Origin: JAEULH01 sp963805915
GTDB taxonomy: Bacteria > Pseudomonadota > Alphaproteobacteria > Rhodospirillales > Defluviicoccaceae
NCBI GenBank assembly: GCA_963805915.1
Contig: CAWDWD010000011.1
Span: 383,585-447,584 of the forward strand
Direction of reading: 5' to 3'
DNA: 64,000 nt
The notes beneath the pieces were generated by a model that was given only the letters and a program-made list of their open reading frames with translations, did no database searches and was not told the origin of the DNA. A program made the position numbers and the translations under genes. Position 1 is the first letter of the stretch. Each line of letters begins with the position of its first letter. Below are positions 56,053 to 64,000 of the stretch, piece by piece.

Positions 56053-57195
56053 TCAAGGTGACGCCGCCACTCCAGCCGGTCCGCCGCAAGACTTGGCATC
56101 GCCTCGAGCGCCGACCACAGCCGGCCTAACCGTCGTACTCTTTCCATCCGCGTCCATGACGATGAACCCCTGGCGCCTGAGCCATACCTCGACCAGTTCG
56201 CTATCGGTATCGCGATCATAGATGGCGACGTTCGGCGGACGTATGGTGACCCGGCGCGGCTTGGGTTCGTCTTGCAGCTTGACGCTGAACACCGCCCTCT
56301 TGAGCTGACCCCACCTGGGACGATCGCGTCCGTCGCCAAGCGCCACGAAGAGGTCTGACGCTTTCCGGACCTCGCTCTCCTTGAAGCGGCCGCCCAAGAA
56401 GCGCTGGTACTCGACCAGCTTGATCTCCTCGAGGCCAGCAACATCCTCGCAGGCCAGGGCCTCGGCTCCCCGCTCCATCAGGGGATCGAGCGTGAACCTG
56501 CCCTTTGTCGGGAAGTATGCCTCGTCACCAAAGACATGCTGGCCCACCGCTGACAGGTATAGCTTCTGCTCTCCGATCGTCCGCGAATGCACGTGCACGT
56601 CGATCTCGTCGAACTCGGGGTCATAGATCAGTATGTCGTGGATCTCGGGGCGAAAGAACTCGATCGACGACCGACCCTCGCGCCGGCTCCCTTCGCGCCT
56701 GAAGGGGAGACCATGACGGACGACGATCAGGACCTTGCTGGTCTGATCGAATATGAACACCCGGCTGCCGGGGCCGCGCTTGTGCGCTTCGAACCACTGG
56801 TCTAGGTCTTGCTCGAGCCGAAGAACCGTTGGGCCCTCGGGATGAGGGAACGAGCGAGGCCCGCCATGACAGCCGGCGAAGTAGGTGAAGCTCTTCTGCC
56901 TGGCCGCGCAGGCCTCGGCGTGCTGCTCGCGAAGCAGGTCCGGAGACCGCATCCAGACCTGCGCGGCGACATCGGCCGGCGACACCTCCGGTCCCGCGTC
57001 GATCGATAGTCCACGCAAGCGGGAGATCGCGAGCAGCTCGTCCATTTGCCCGATGTCGCTCATTTCATGAAGGTAATAGAGCGCTTCGACCATCTCGCGC
57101 GGAACATCCTCGGTGGGATGGATGATGATCGCGGAGAGTTTCTCGTAGTCGAATTCCGAAGCGGGATCGTCGACGAGGTCAAAGCCGCGGCTCAA
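56053..57195 (-). CDS. Unrecognised 380-residue protein of the accessory island
   Basis: No family recognised. The sequence is well-formed: IIHPTEDVPREMVEALYYLHEMSD, then SFTYFAGCHGG, RVFIFDQTSKVLIVVRHG, then IHDILIYDPEFDEIDVHVHS and KLYLSAVGQHVFGDEAYFP, suggesting two alpha/beta domains. The final 35 residues (GARGDAKSCGGPAGVAASP) look like non-native read-through into degraded DNA. The first possible start is a TTG at 57195, but the open frame runs upstream (ERLIGLFKPYREHLLSRGFDL) into the recombinase region, so the N-terminus may have been lost at the recombinase insertion. Confidence 0.65.
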   Translation of the reverse strand: MSRGFDLVDDPASEFDYEKLSAIIIHPTEDVPREMVEALYYLHEMSDIGQMDELLAISRLRGLSIDAGPEVSPADVAAQVWMRSPDLLREQHAEACAARQKSFTYFAGCHGGPRSFPHPEGPTVLRLEQDLDQWFEAHKRGPGSRVFIFDQTSKVLIVVRHGLPFRREGSRREGRSSIEFFRPEIHDILIYDPEFDEIDVHVHSRTIGEQKLYLSAVGQHVFGDEAYFPTKGRFTLDPLMERGAEALACEDVAGLEEIKLVEYQRFLGGRFKESEVRKASDLFVALGDGRDRPRWGQLKRAVFSVKLQDEPKPRRVTIRPPNVAIYDRDTDSELVEVWLRRQGFIVMDADGKSTTVRPAVVGARGDAKSCGGPAGVAASP

Positions 57196-57271
57196 GAGGT
57201 GCTCCCGATAGGGCTTGAACAGGCCAATCAGCCGCTCCGGCGTTTTTCGGCCTCCGCAACCGGAGCGGCAA

Positions 57272-58598
57272 GTGAAGGCGCCAGCGCGAAAGATCCGGGC
57301 GGCGGTCTACTGCCGAGTCTCGACCGAAGAACGCCTCGGCATGGAATTCAACAGCATTCAGGCACAGCAAGAGGCCTGCGAGGCTTATATTGCCAGCCAG
57401 CGTAGCGGCGGTTGGGTTCTCGTTCCAGACGCCTACGTTGATGCCGGAATATCTGGCGGATCCTTGCAGCGCCCCGCCCTGCAGCGGCTGCTGAGCGACG
57501 TCGAGCGCGGCGCGGTGCAGGTCGTCGTTACGTACAAGATCGACAGGCTCAGCCGCTCAATTTCTGACTTCGTGAAGCTCGTCGAGCTGTTCGACGAGCA
57601 TGGCGCCACCTTCGTCTCGGGTGACGCAGTCTGTCGCCACGACAACGGCGATGGGCCGATTGACCCTGAACATCTTGATGAGCTTTGCCGAATTCGAGAG
57701 AGACCTTGCCGGCGAACGGATCCGTGACAAGTTCTCGGCGTCGCGCCGCAAGGGCATGTGGATGGGCGGTGTCCCGCCGCTCGGCTACGACGTAAGCGAG
57801 CGAAAGCTCGTGGTGAACGAGACCGAGGCCGAGTTGGTGCGGCTGATTTTCAATCACTTCCTGCGCGTTGGCTCGGCAACAAAACTGGCGCAGGAACTCC
57901 GCCGCGCAGGTCATACCACGAAGACCTGGGTCACCCAGGACGGCAAGCACCGGCCGGGAAAGCCGATCGACAAGGGCGTGATCTACAAGATCCTCGGCAA
58001 CCGCACTTACCTTGGCGAAGCTGTCCACAAGGGAACGCCGTATCCCGGCGAGCACGAGGCGATCATCGACCGCGCGACCTGGAACAAGGTGCATGCGATC
58101 CTTGCCGAGAACACCGTCGCCCGTAGCAACAACACGCGGGCCCAGACGCCGGCGCTACTGAAGGGGCTGATCTTCACCCCTGGCGGCCACGCGATGACGC
58201 CGTCGCACACGCGCAAGAACGGCAAGCTGTATCGCTACTACGTCGCCACCGACGCCATCCGCCAGGGCTACGCGGAATGTTCGGTGCGCAGCGTGCCGGC
58301 CGCCGAGGTCGAGGACGCCACCATTGCGCAGGTCCGCCACCTGCTGCGCACGCCCGAGGTCATCGCGCGGACATGGGCTGCGGCAAAAAGCGAGCTTGCA
58401 GTACCGGAGCGCGAGGTTGTTGAGACCATCACCGCCTTCGCACCGCTGGGGGACGAACTCTTCCCCGCCGAGCAGGCGCGGATCGTCCGGCTCCTCGTCG
58501 AGCGGGTGGATCTGGCCCCTGACGGCATGGAAGTCCGCCTGCGTGCCGAGGGGCTGCAGACGCTGGTCACTGAACTGCGCGTAAGGGCAGCGGCATGA
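57272..58598 (+). CDS. Large serine recombinase, frameshifted
   Basis: Resolvase/invertase-type recombinase. Catalytic Ser17 in AVYCRVSTEERLGMEFNSIQAQ (first residues quoted), a DNA-cleavage core with TYKIDRLSRSISDF, then the Recombinase domain (GVPPLGYDVSERKLVVNETEA) with the usual KGVIYKILGNRTYLGEAVHKG motif. One extra G at about 57619-57621 shifts the frame between ATFVS and VTQSVATTTAMGRLTLN; corrected length is about 441 residues. The GTG at 57272 has a GGAG site. No cysteine-rich zinc ribbon is seen. It is coupled to the small HTH gene. Confidence 0.85.
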
Positions 58599-59032
58599 AG
58601 CCGCGCGCCACGCCGGCCGGCGACAACGGGCGGCTCGACGGCGACACTATCACCGTCACCATCCCGATGGCCTGGAAGCACCGCGGCGGCCGGAAGGTGA
58701 TTATCGCGCCGGATGGCGCCGATGCGTGGTCACCGGCCAAGCCGCAGCGGGACGCAACGCTGATTCGCGCGCTCGCGCGGGCGCACAGGTGGAAGCGGAT
58801 GCTGGAGGACGGGACGCACGCCTCGATCAACGCTCTGGCAGAAGCGGAGAAGATCAACCGTGCGTACGTCTGCCGGCTGCTCAACCTGACGCTGCTGGCG
58901 CCGGATATCGCGGAAGCCGTGCTCGATGGCAGACAGCCGAAGGGCATGATGCTCGAAGAGCTGGTCAGAGCGCTCCCAGCAGACTGGGTCGAGCAGCGGC
59001 GGCGGTTCAACTGCCCGGAACTCGGTTCTTAA
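58595..59032 (+). CDS. Recombinase-associated HTH protein
   Basis: 145 residues overlapping the recombinase stop by 4 bp. A ParB/KorB-like helix-turn-helix lies at about 72-110 (SINALAEAEKINRAYVCRLL, then NLTLLAPDIAEAVLDG). Proteins of this type commonly follow recombinases of the same group in alphaproteobacteria and may act as directionality or accessory factors. The role is inferred from position. Confidence 0.7.
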   Translation: MKPRATPAGDNGRLDGDTITVTIPMAWKHRGGRKVIIAPDGADAWSPAKPQRDATLIRALARAHRWKRMLEDGTHASINALAEAEKINRAYVCRLLNLTLLAPDIAEAVLDGRQPKGMMLEELVRALPADWVEQRRRFNCPELGS

Positions 59033-59247
59033 CTGGCAGTTCCGAGTCCGCATCGTCGTCCTCCGCCCGACCATGCCCGCGCAATTATCAAGTCCCTACA
59101 GTCGCTGTAAAGACCGGTGTATACAATTCGACGGCCGCCGAGCAGGCGGACCCGAAAGTTGCTCGGCGCGGTGCGTGCGTTCAAACGGGTGCTTTCCGAG
59201 CAAATTATGCCGGACCGCGAAGCCGTTCTTTGGGGACACGTTCGATT

Positions 59248-62200
59248 ATGTTGCTGCCGACGATTTTCGAGATCTGCGAGCCGCGTGATGACGTCGTTCG
59301 CGGCGCCATCCAGGAGGCCGACTTTGCCGCCGATCTGGCACAGGTTCTGCGCGGCGAGGCTCCCAATGAAACGATGTTCCCGGCACAGTTCTTTGCCAAT
59401 ACCCACCCGACCCAAGGACTGAAGAACCTTCTGCGCAATGTCTGCCTGCGGTTGGCGGGCGGCGGCGGCGAAGTATCGTCGATCTTTCGGCTCCACACCC
59501 AATACGGCGGCGGCAAGACCCACGCGCTGATCGCGCTGACCCACGCCGCCAACGGCATGGAGGGTGTCGGCGCCATCGATGAATTCGTCGATCCGGCCAT
59601 TGTCCCCCACGGCCGCGTCCGGATCGCCGCGTTCGACGGCGAGAACGCCGATCCGGCCTCCGGCCGGGCGATGGGTAGCGGCGTGCGGGCACTCACGCCA
59701 TGGGGCGAGCTTGCGTACCAGCTCGCCGGCGCCGCGGGTTACGAAGCCATTCGCGCCAACGACGAAAAGGGCGTGGCCCCCGGCGCCGAGAACTTCCGTG
59801 CGTTGTTCGGCGGCGAACCGACGCTGATCTTGCTCGACGAACTGGCGGTGTTTCTGCGCAAGGCGAAAAGCTTGGCGGTGTCCGAGCAATTGGTGCCGTT
59901 CCTGACCAGCTTGTTCAAGGCCGTCGAAGGCACGCCCAACGCGGCGGTCGTCTATACCCTCGCCGTCGGTAAGGGCGGCCGGGCCGAGGATGCCTACGGT
60001 GCGGAAAACCAGCTCATCGCCGATCAGATGGCGGAGGCCGAGAGCGTGTCCGCTCGCAAGGCAACGCTGCTCGATCCGACGACCGAAGAAGAAACCGCCC
60101 AAGTCGTCCGCCGCCGACTGTTCAAGTCGATCGACGACGGCCGCGCGGAGCAAGTCGTCGCCGCCTACCAGAGCCTGTGGACCGCGCACCGCGATCATTT
60201 ACCAGCGGAACGATCGGGCGAGGACCGCATCGAGCGATTCCGACGCGGCTATCCGCTGCACCCCGAGATGATGGCCGCGTTCACCAACAAGCTCTCGACG
60301 CTGGGCAACTTCCAGAGGGTGCGCGGCATGTTGCGCATACTCGCGCGCGGCGTGCGCCAACTGTGGGAGCGCCAGCCCGGGAACATTCACGCGGTCCACC
60401 TGCACCACCTCGATCCCGGCTACCCGCTGATCAAGCAGGAGATCGTGACCCGCCTCAACCTGCCGCTGTTCGACGCGCCGATCCGCAACGATGTCAGCGC
60501 CGACGAGGGCGCCAAGGCCGCGCTCGCCCAGGAGTTCGACCGCAAAATCTACGTCGGGATGCCGCCCTACGGCTCCATCGTCGCGCGCCCGATCCTGTTT
60601 CACACCCTCGCCTTCAACGAGACGCTGAAGGGGCTGAACGAGAAGGAACTGCTGTACTCGGTCCTCGCGCCGGATCTCGACCCCAGCTTCGTCGACGACG
60701 CCCGCAAGCGCTTCATCGCCGAGTCCGCGTACCTCGACGACCGGCCGAACGTGCCGCTGCGCTTCCTCACCGAAGCCAACCTGACCCAGGTCATCCGCCG
60801 GCAGGAAAACCTGATCGATGGGGGCGAAGTCCGCTCCGTCCTCAACGATACGATCAAGGGCATCTTCAAGGACGCCGCGCTCGATCTGATTGCCTTCGCC
60901 AGCGAACCCGGAGATGTCCCCGACGATTCCGGCGAGGGCAAGCCTTACCTCGCGCTCGTCGGCTACGATGCCGACAGCGTGCGCGCGAGCGAGGTCACGG
61001 TTCCGCCACTGGTCGAGCGCATCTTCCGCCACAAGGGCGCCGGTGGAACCGACTTCCGCCGCCACCTCAACAACATCATCTTCATCGTCGCCGACGAGGC
61101 GCGCAAGGACGAGATGCGGCGCAAGGTCGTCTACCGGCTGGCCCTCGACCAGTTGCGCAAGCCCGAGCGCCTCGCCGAACTGGCCGAACATCAGCGCGAC
61201 CGGGTAAAGGAGCTTTACCGCCGCTCCGAGCAGGAACTCGCGCTCGCCATTCAGCAGTGCTACCGCCATGTGTTCTATCCGTCGCGCAACCGTCTGGACG
61301 GGGCCGCCGTCGACCTGAGCCACGGCGCCATCGACGTCCAAAGCGCTTCGGAAGCACCGGGCAGCGGCCAGAAGGCCGTGGTCCGTCTGCTGCGCGATCT
61401 CAACAAGATCCGCATGGGCGACGATCCCCCGGACTTCGCCGGCGTACATCCGCGAGCGCACGCCCTTGAAGAAGGGGCAGATCTCGACCGCCGAACTGCG
61501 CGCCGAGTTCCGCAAGGATACGGCGCTGCCGGTGCTCGATCGGCGACGATATTTTTGCCGCCGCGGTTCGCCAGGGCGTCGAGACCGGAGAGTATGTCTA
61601 CCGTTCCGGCGACCTGCTCTACGGCAAGGGTGATCCGGCGGCCCAGATCCGCATCGACGAACAGTCGTTCGTCTTTACCTCCGCTTATGCCAGGGACAAG
61701 GGCATCTGGCCGCGGCCCGCGCCGAGCCCGCCGGCCGAGCCGGTCTATACACCTTCCGGCGGGTCCGCCGGGCAGATGAATGATGAGCCCCTTTCGCCGG
61801 CAGGGACGACCGACAAGACGGGCGCCGTAACGAGGGGGTGGGCCAGGTGCGCGCGGAACCGGAGCTCAAGGCAGAGGGCGTGTTGCGCGAGGCATTGACG
61901 AAACTGTGGGAACAGGCGCGCGGGCGGCGCATCGCGGCGCTCGCCCAGGTGTCGCTGCGGGTGTTCGATCCGACAGACGGCTTCCGCCTGATGGGCGCCG
62001 TCAACGCGGTGACAGGCGCAACGAAGCTTGCCCGGCTGGAGGCCGGATATGAAACGGCCGAGAACGGCGAGGCCACCATCACCTTCGCCGGATCGATCAA
62101 TGACGCACTGCCGATCAAGGACTTTCTCGATCCGCAGTTCCGCGCCGCCAGGGACCGCTCGTTCGACCTGGTCTTCGATCTCGACTTCGCCGACGGTCTG

Positions 62201-62299
62201 GCGCTCGGCGGCGATGCGCCGGAGACGCTGACCGAGCGACTTGCGCGCTATTCGTCGGGCGCCGCCTACGTCACCGCCTTCGCCAAGTCGCAAACCTGA
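59248..62299 (+). CDS. DUF499 AAA+ ATPase (COG1483), frameshifted near the 3' end
   Basis: About 1016 residues. The N-terminal segment LPTIFEICEPRDDVVRGAIQ is typical. Walker A is FRLHTQYGGGKTHALIAL (Lys90) and Walker B is LILLDELAVFLRK (Asp197-Glu198). The rest matches predicted ATPases of the DUF499 group, co-occurring with DUF1156 methylases. Three frame changes occur near the end: an extra T at 61435-61436 (GACTTC for GACTC), an extra base at about 61538, and one missing base between 61787 and 61838. Corrected, it ends IKDFLDPQFRAARDRSFDL and AKSQT. It could be an active system component or decaying. Confidence 0.8.
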
Positions 62300-62302
62300 G
62301 TC

Positions 62303-62785
62303 ATGGCGATGAGCCCTCCGATCTCAGCGGAAACCTCGCGCGCGGCGCCGCGCTACGAGCTTCGGGCGCGCCATCGTGGCGCCGAGGATAACGAGCTCGA
62401 GGTCTGGCAGGTCCCGTCGCCGGCGACCCCGCAACTCACCGCGCCGCTCAGGATCGCGGGCCTGCGCGGGCGCAACCTGTCGCTGGTCGAACACCGCGTG
62501 CTGCGGCGCCTGCAGCAGGCGGGCGTAGGCCTTGGCGGGCCGCCAGCCGGCGGGACCAGCGCGTTCGCCATCGACGAGGACATGGCCCTCAATCTGGGCC
62601 TGTTGTTCCGGACCCTCGCGCCGATGCGCAGCGCCGACAACATGCGCGCCTGCGCCGACGGCATCGAGGCGATGGGCCGCGAGGAGGCTGCCTACTGGCT
62701 CGGCATGGCGATGCACCGCAGGAATCCGCGGCGGGTTCTGTTCGCGCTGAGGACGCTGCTGATCGAGCCTCACGGTCGACGATGA
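62303..62785 (+). CDS. Small conserved protein of the DUF499-DUF1156 locus
   Basis: 160 residues beginning 3 bp after the DUF499 stop. Core RIAGLRGRNLSLVEHRVLRRL and a helical end DGIEAMGREEAAYWLGMAM. It resembles the small protein often found between DUF499 and DUF1156 genes (DUF7680-like by memory, not verified). Its role is unknown; the position suggests a complex subunit. Confidence 0.65.
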   Translation: MAMSPPISAETSRAAPRYELRARHRGAEDNELEVWQVPSPATPQLTAPLRIAGLRGRNLSLVEHRVLRRLQQAGVGLGGPPAGGTSAFAIDEDMALNLGLLFRTLAPMRSADNMRACADGIEAMGREEAAYWLGMAMHRRNPRRVLFALRTLLIEPHGRR

Positions 62786-62791
62786 CGGCCG

Positions 62792-62819
62792 GCATTCCTT
62801 GCTGTATAGTAAGGAATGC
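62792..62819. promoter_or_regulatory. Inverted repeat upstream of the AbrB/PIN toxin-antitoxin pair
   Basis: Perfect 9-bp arms GCATTCCTT and AAGGAATGC with a 10-nt spacer containing TATAGT, a possible -10 element. It lies 23 bp before the antitoxin start and 6 bp after the previous stop. Antitoxins of this fold bind such dyads to autoregulate. Confidence 0.6.
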
Positions 62820-62842
62820 GTATGAGTTGAAAGGAAAGCGGT

Positions 62843-63094
62843 ATGGCGACGGCGACGATCACGGCGAAGGGCCAGACGACGATCCCGAAGGCGGTGCGCG
62901 ACCAACTGCGCCTCGGGCCTGGCGATCGGGTCGAGTTCGTCATCCAGGATGACGGTACCGCCCTGATGATCCCGGCGACGCTGACGCTCGCCGACCTCAA
63001 GGCCGCCATTCCGCCGCCGCCGCGATCCCTCACCCTCGATGAGATGGACGAAGCCATCCACGCCCATGCCGCCGAGCGGACGCGGCGGCGGTGA
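62843..63094 (+). CDS. AbrB/MazE/SpoVT-type antitoxin (VapB-like)
   Basis: 83 residues. Swapped-hairpin DNA-binding domain: ATITAKGQTTIPKAVRDQLRL then GDRVEFVIQDDGTALMIPA. The C-terminus (EMDEAIHAHAAERTRRR) should bind the PIN toxin. An AAAGGAAAG site precedes the ATG. It overlaps the toxin gene by 4 bp. Confidence 0.9.
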   Translation: MATATITAKGQTTIPKAVRDQLRLGPGDRVEFVIQDDGTALMIPATLTLADLKAAIPPPPRSLTLDEMDEAIHAHAAERTRRR

Positions 63095-63495
63095 ACGGGA
63101 TCGACACCAATGTGTTGTTGCGGCTGCTGCTGCGCGACGACGACGCCCAGGCGGCCGCCGCCGACAGCTTTGTCGATGCCGCGTGTTCGCCGGAGACGCC
63201 CTGCCTGATCAACCGCATCGTTCTGGTCGAGGCGGCCTGGGTGCTCGCCAGCGGCTATGGTTACAGCCGCGCGCAGGTCGCCGCCATCGTCGAAAACATC
63301 CTTCGCGCCGAGGTCTTCGCGGTCGAGAACGCGCCGGAGGCCTGGGCCGCTCTCAAGGACTACCGGGCCGGCGGCGCCGATTTCGCCGACTGCCTGATCG
63401 GCCGCACCAATCGCGCGCAGGGCGCCGACACCACGGCCACGTTCGACAAGGCGGCCGCCGCGCTCGACAGTTTCGTTGCCGTCCAAGACCGCTAA
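63091..63495 (+). CDS. PIN-domain toxin (VapC)
   Basis: 134 residues. All PIN acidic positions are visible: GIDTNVLLRLLLRDD, the Glu of LVEAAWVLASGYG, ADFADCLIGRTNRA, and the Asp of TTATFDKAAAAL. A ribonuclease toxin that usually cuts tRNA or rRNA. The pair is embedded between the small protein and the DUF1156 methylase, all on the same strand. The GTG at 63091 is the start. Confidence 0.92.
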   Translation: MNGIDTNVLLRLLLRDDDAQAAAADSFVDAACSPETPCLINRIVLVEAAWVLASGYGYSRAQVAAIVENILRAEVFAVENAPEAWAALKDYRAGGADFADCLIGRTNRAQGADTTATFDKAAAALDSFVAVQDR

Positions 63496-63506
63496 AGGGG
63501 GGAGAA

Positions 63507-64000
63507 ATGAACGATCGGCGCTTGATCGAGGAGTGGCTGCCGATCGCGGCACTGGGGAAGAGAGCGTGCGCGAGCGGCGGTCGATGACGGCGCTTCCCGC
63601 CGACCTACTACCTGCACGTCTGGTGGGCCAGGCGGCCGCTGGTGGCCTCGCGCGCGGCGGTACTGGCGTCCCTGCTCCCCGCCGACGCCGACCGCGACAG
63701 GTTCCTCCACATCCTCGGCATCCACGGCGATCCGGTGGTGGCGAAGCTGCGGATCGCCGCGGCCGACCGACGGGGCGAAAGGCTCGGGGCGAATGCCTAC
63801 GGCTATTCCCGTGCCTTCACCTATACGCCTGATGACGAAGACCGCGAATGGCTCGCCGAGCGCATCGACTCCGATGGGTTGACCGTCTTGGACCCGACAG
63901 CGGGCGGCGGCAGCATACCCTTTGAAACGCTTCGCCTGGGCATCAACGCGACCGCGAACGACCTCAACCCAGTCGCTACGCTGATCCTCAAGGCGACCGT
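63507..64000 (+). CDS. DUF1156 adenine-specific DNA methylase (COG1743), 5' part, frameshifted, cut by window end
   Basis: Begins MNDRRLIEEWLPIAALG after a GGGGGGAG site. The conserved parts are PPTYYLHVWWARRPLVASRAA, LLPADADRDRFLHILGIHG, then LDPTAGGGSIPFETLRLG with the SAM motif, and NATANDLNPVATLILKAT. Two compensating indels occur: one G missing near 63553-63556 and one C extra near 63590-63593. The frame between them reads ESVRERRSM. The catalytic motif, Zn ribbon and C-terminus are outside the window. It is the likely DNA-modifying component of the locus. Confidence 0.82.

Noticed and set aside
59100..59247. Coding start of the DUF499 protein upstream of 59248
   Set aside because: The frame is open further upstream, but conserved similarity begins at LLPTIFEICEPRDD and the upstream residues overlap the HTH gene.

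Overview
The window is about 64 kb of GC-rich DNA from what looks like an alphaproteobacterium, probably a Rhodospirillales-like lineage. The gene orders lysC-ptsP-rodZ-like-ispG-hisS-prfA-prmC and xseB-ispA-dxs-tlyA, a DUF4167 gene, cimA-trmJ and a GDP-fucose synthase/Wzc-type polysaccharide block all fit this group. The taxon is inferred from gene order and protein character, not from a marker search. Unusually for this group, a glutamyl-tRNA reductase (hemA) lies between hisS and prfA.

Layout. 0.2-12.4 kb: housekeeping on the + strand (amino acid, isoprenoid, tRNA charging, heme, translation termination). 12.4-18.6 kb: cell-surface polysaccharide genes. 19-23.5 kb: metal uptake, with a cobalamin riboswitch in front of a lone CbiM-type permease, a TorF-type porin, and feoAB behind a Fur-like box. 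23.6-31.4 kb: K+ channel, dsbB, coq7, trmJ, cimA, a ParE/Phd toxin-antitoxin pair, an MFS exporter and a histone-deacetylase-like enzyme. 31.6-35.5 kb: isoprenoid operon. 35.5-36.2 kb: a strikingly AT-rich orphan gene. 36.3-46 kb: PadR and a ferric-reductase-like protein, aroC-fabI, an aldehyde dehydrogenase, insertion-sequence relics and a covalent-flavin oxidoreductase. 46.09 kb: tRNA-Ala(CGC). 46.4-54.7 kb: an operon of zincin, Lon-like protease, universal stress protein and DsbA-like thioredoxin, then pterin dehydratase, two SDRs including phbB, DUF1232, yacG and a methyltransferase.

From 54.8 kb to the window end is an accessory island. It holds the 3' tail of a DUF1156-type DNA methylase, an MNT nucleotidyltransferase and a truncated HEPN partner, an IS66 relic folded into a 33-bp inverted repeat, a 380-residue protein I do not recognise, a serine recombinase with an HTH partner, and then a co-directional set: DUF499 ATPase, a small conserved protein, an AbrB/PIN toxin-antitoxin pair and a DUF1156 DNA methylase cut by the window end. 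DUF499 and DUF1156 proteins are known to travel together in defence islands. This set, with the toxin-antitoxin pair between ATPase and methylase, is the best candidate for an incompletely described system.

Several otherwise well-conserved genes carry single-base frameshifts (ptsP, cimA, the ferric-reductase-like gene, the aldehyde dehydrogenase, the serine recombinase, the DUF499 gene three times, the DUF1156 gene twice). Three of these are an extra T inside what would otherwise be a GANTC site, the CcrM methylation motif. This suggests a sequence-context or methylation-linked base-calling artefact rather than real gene decay, at least for those three.
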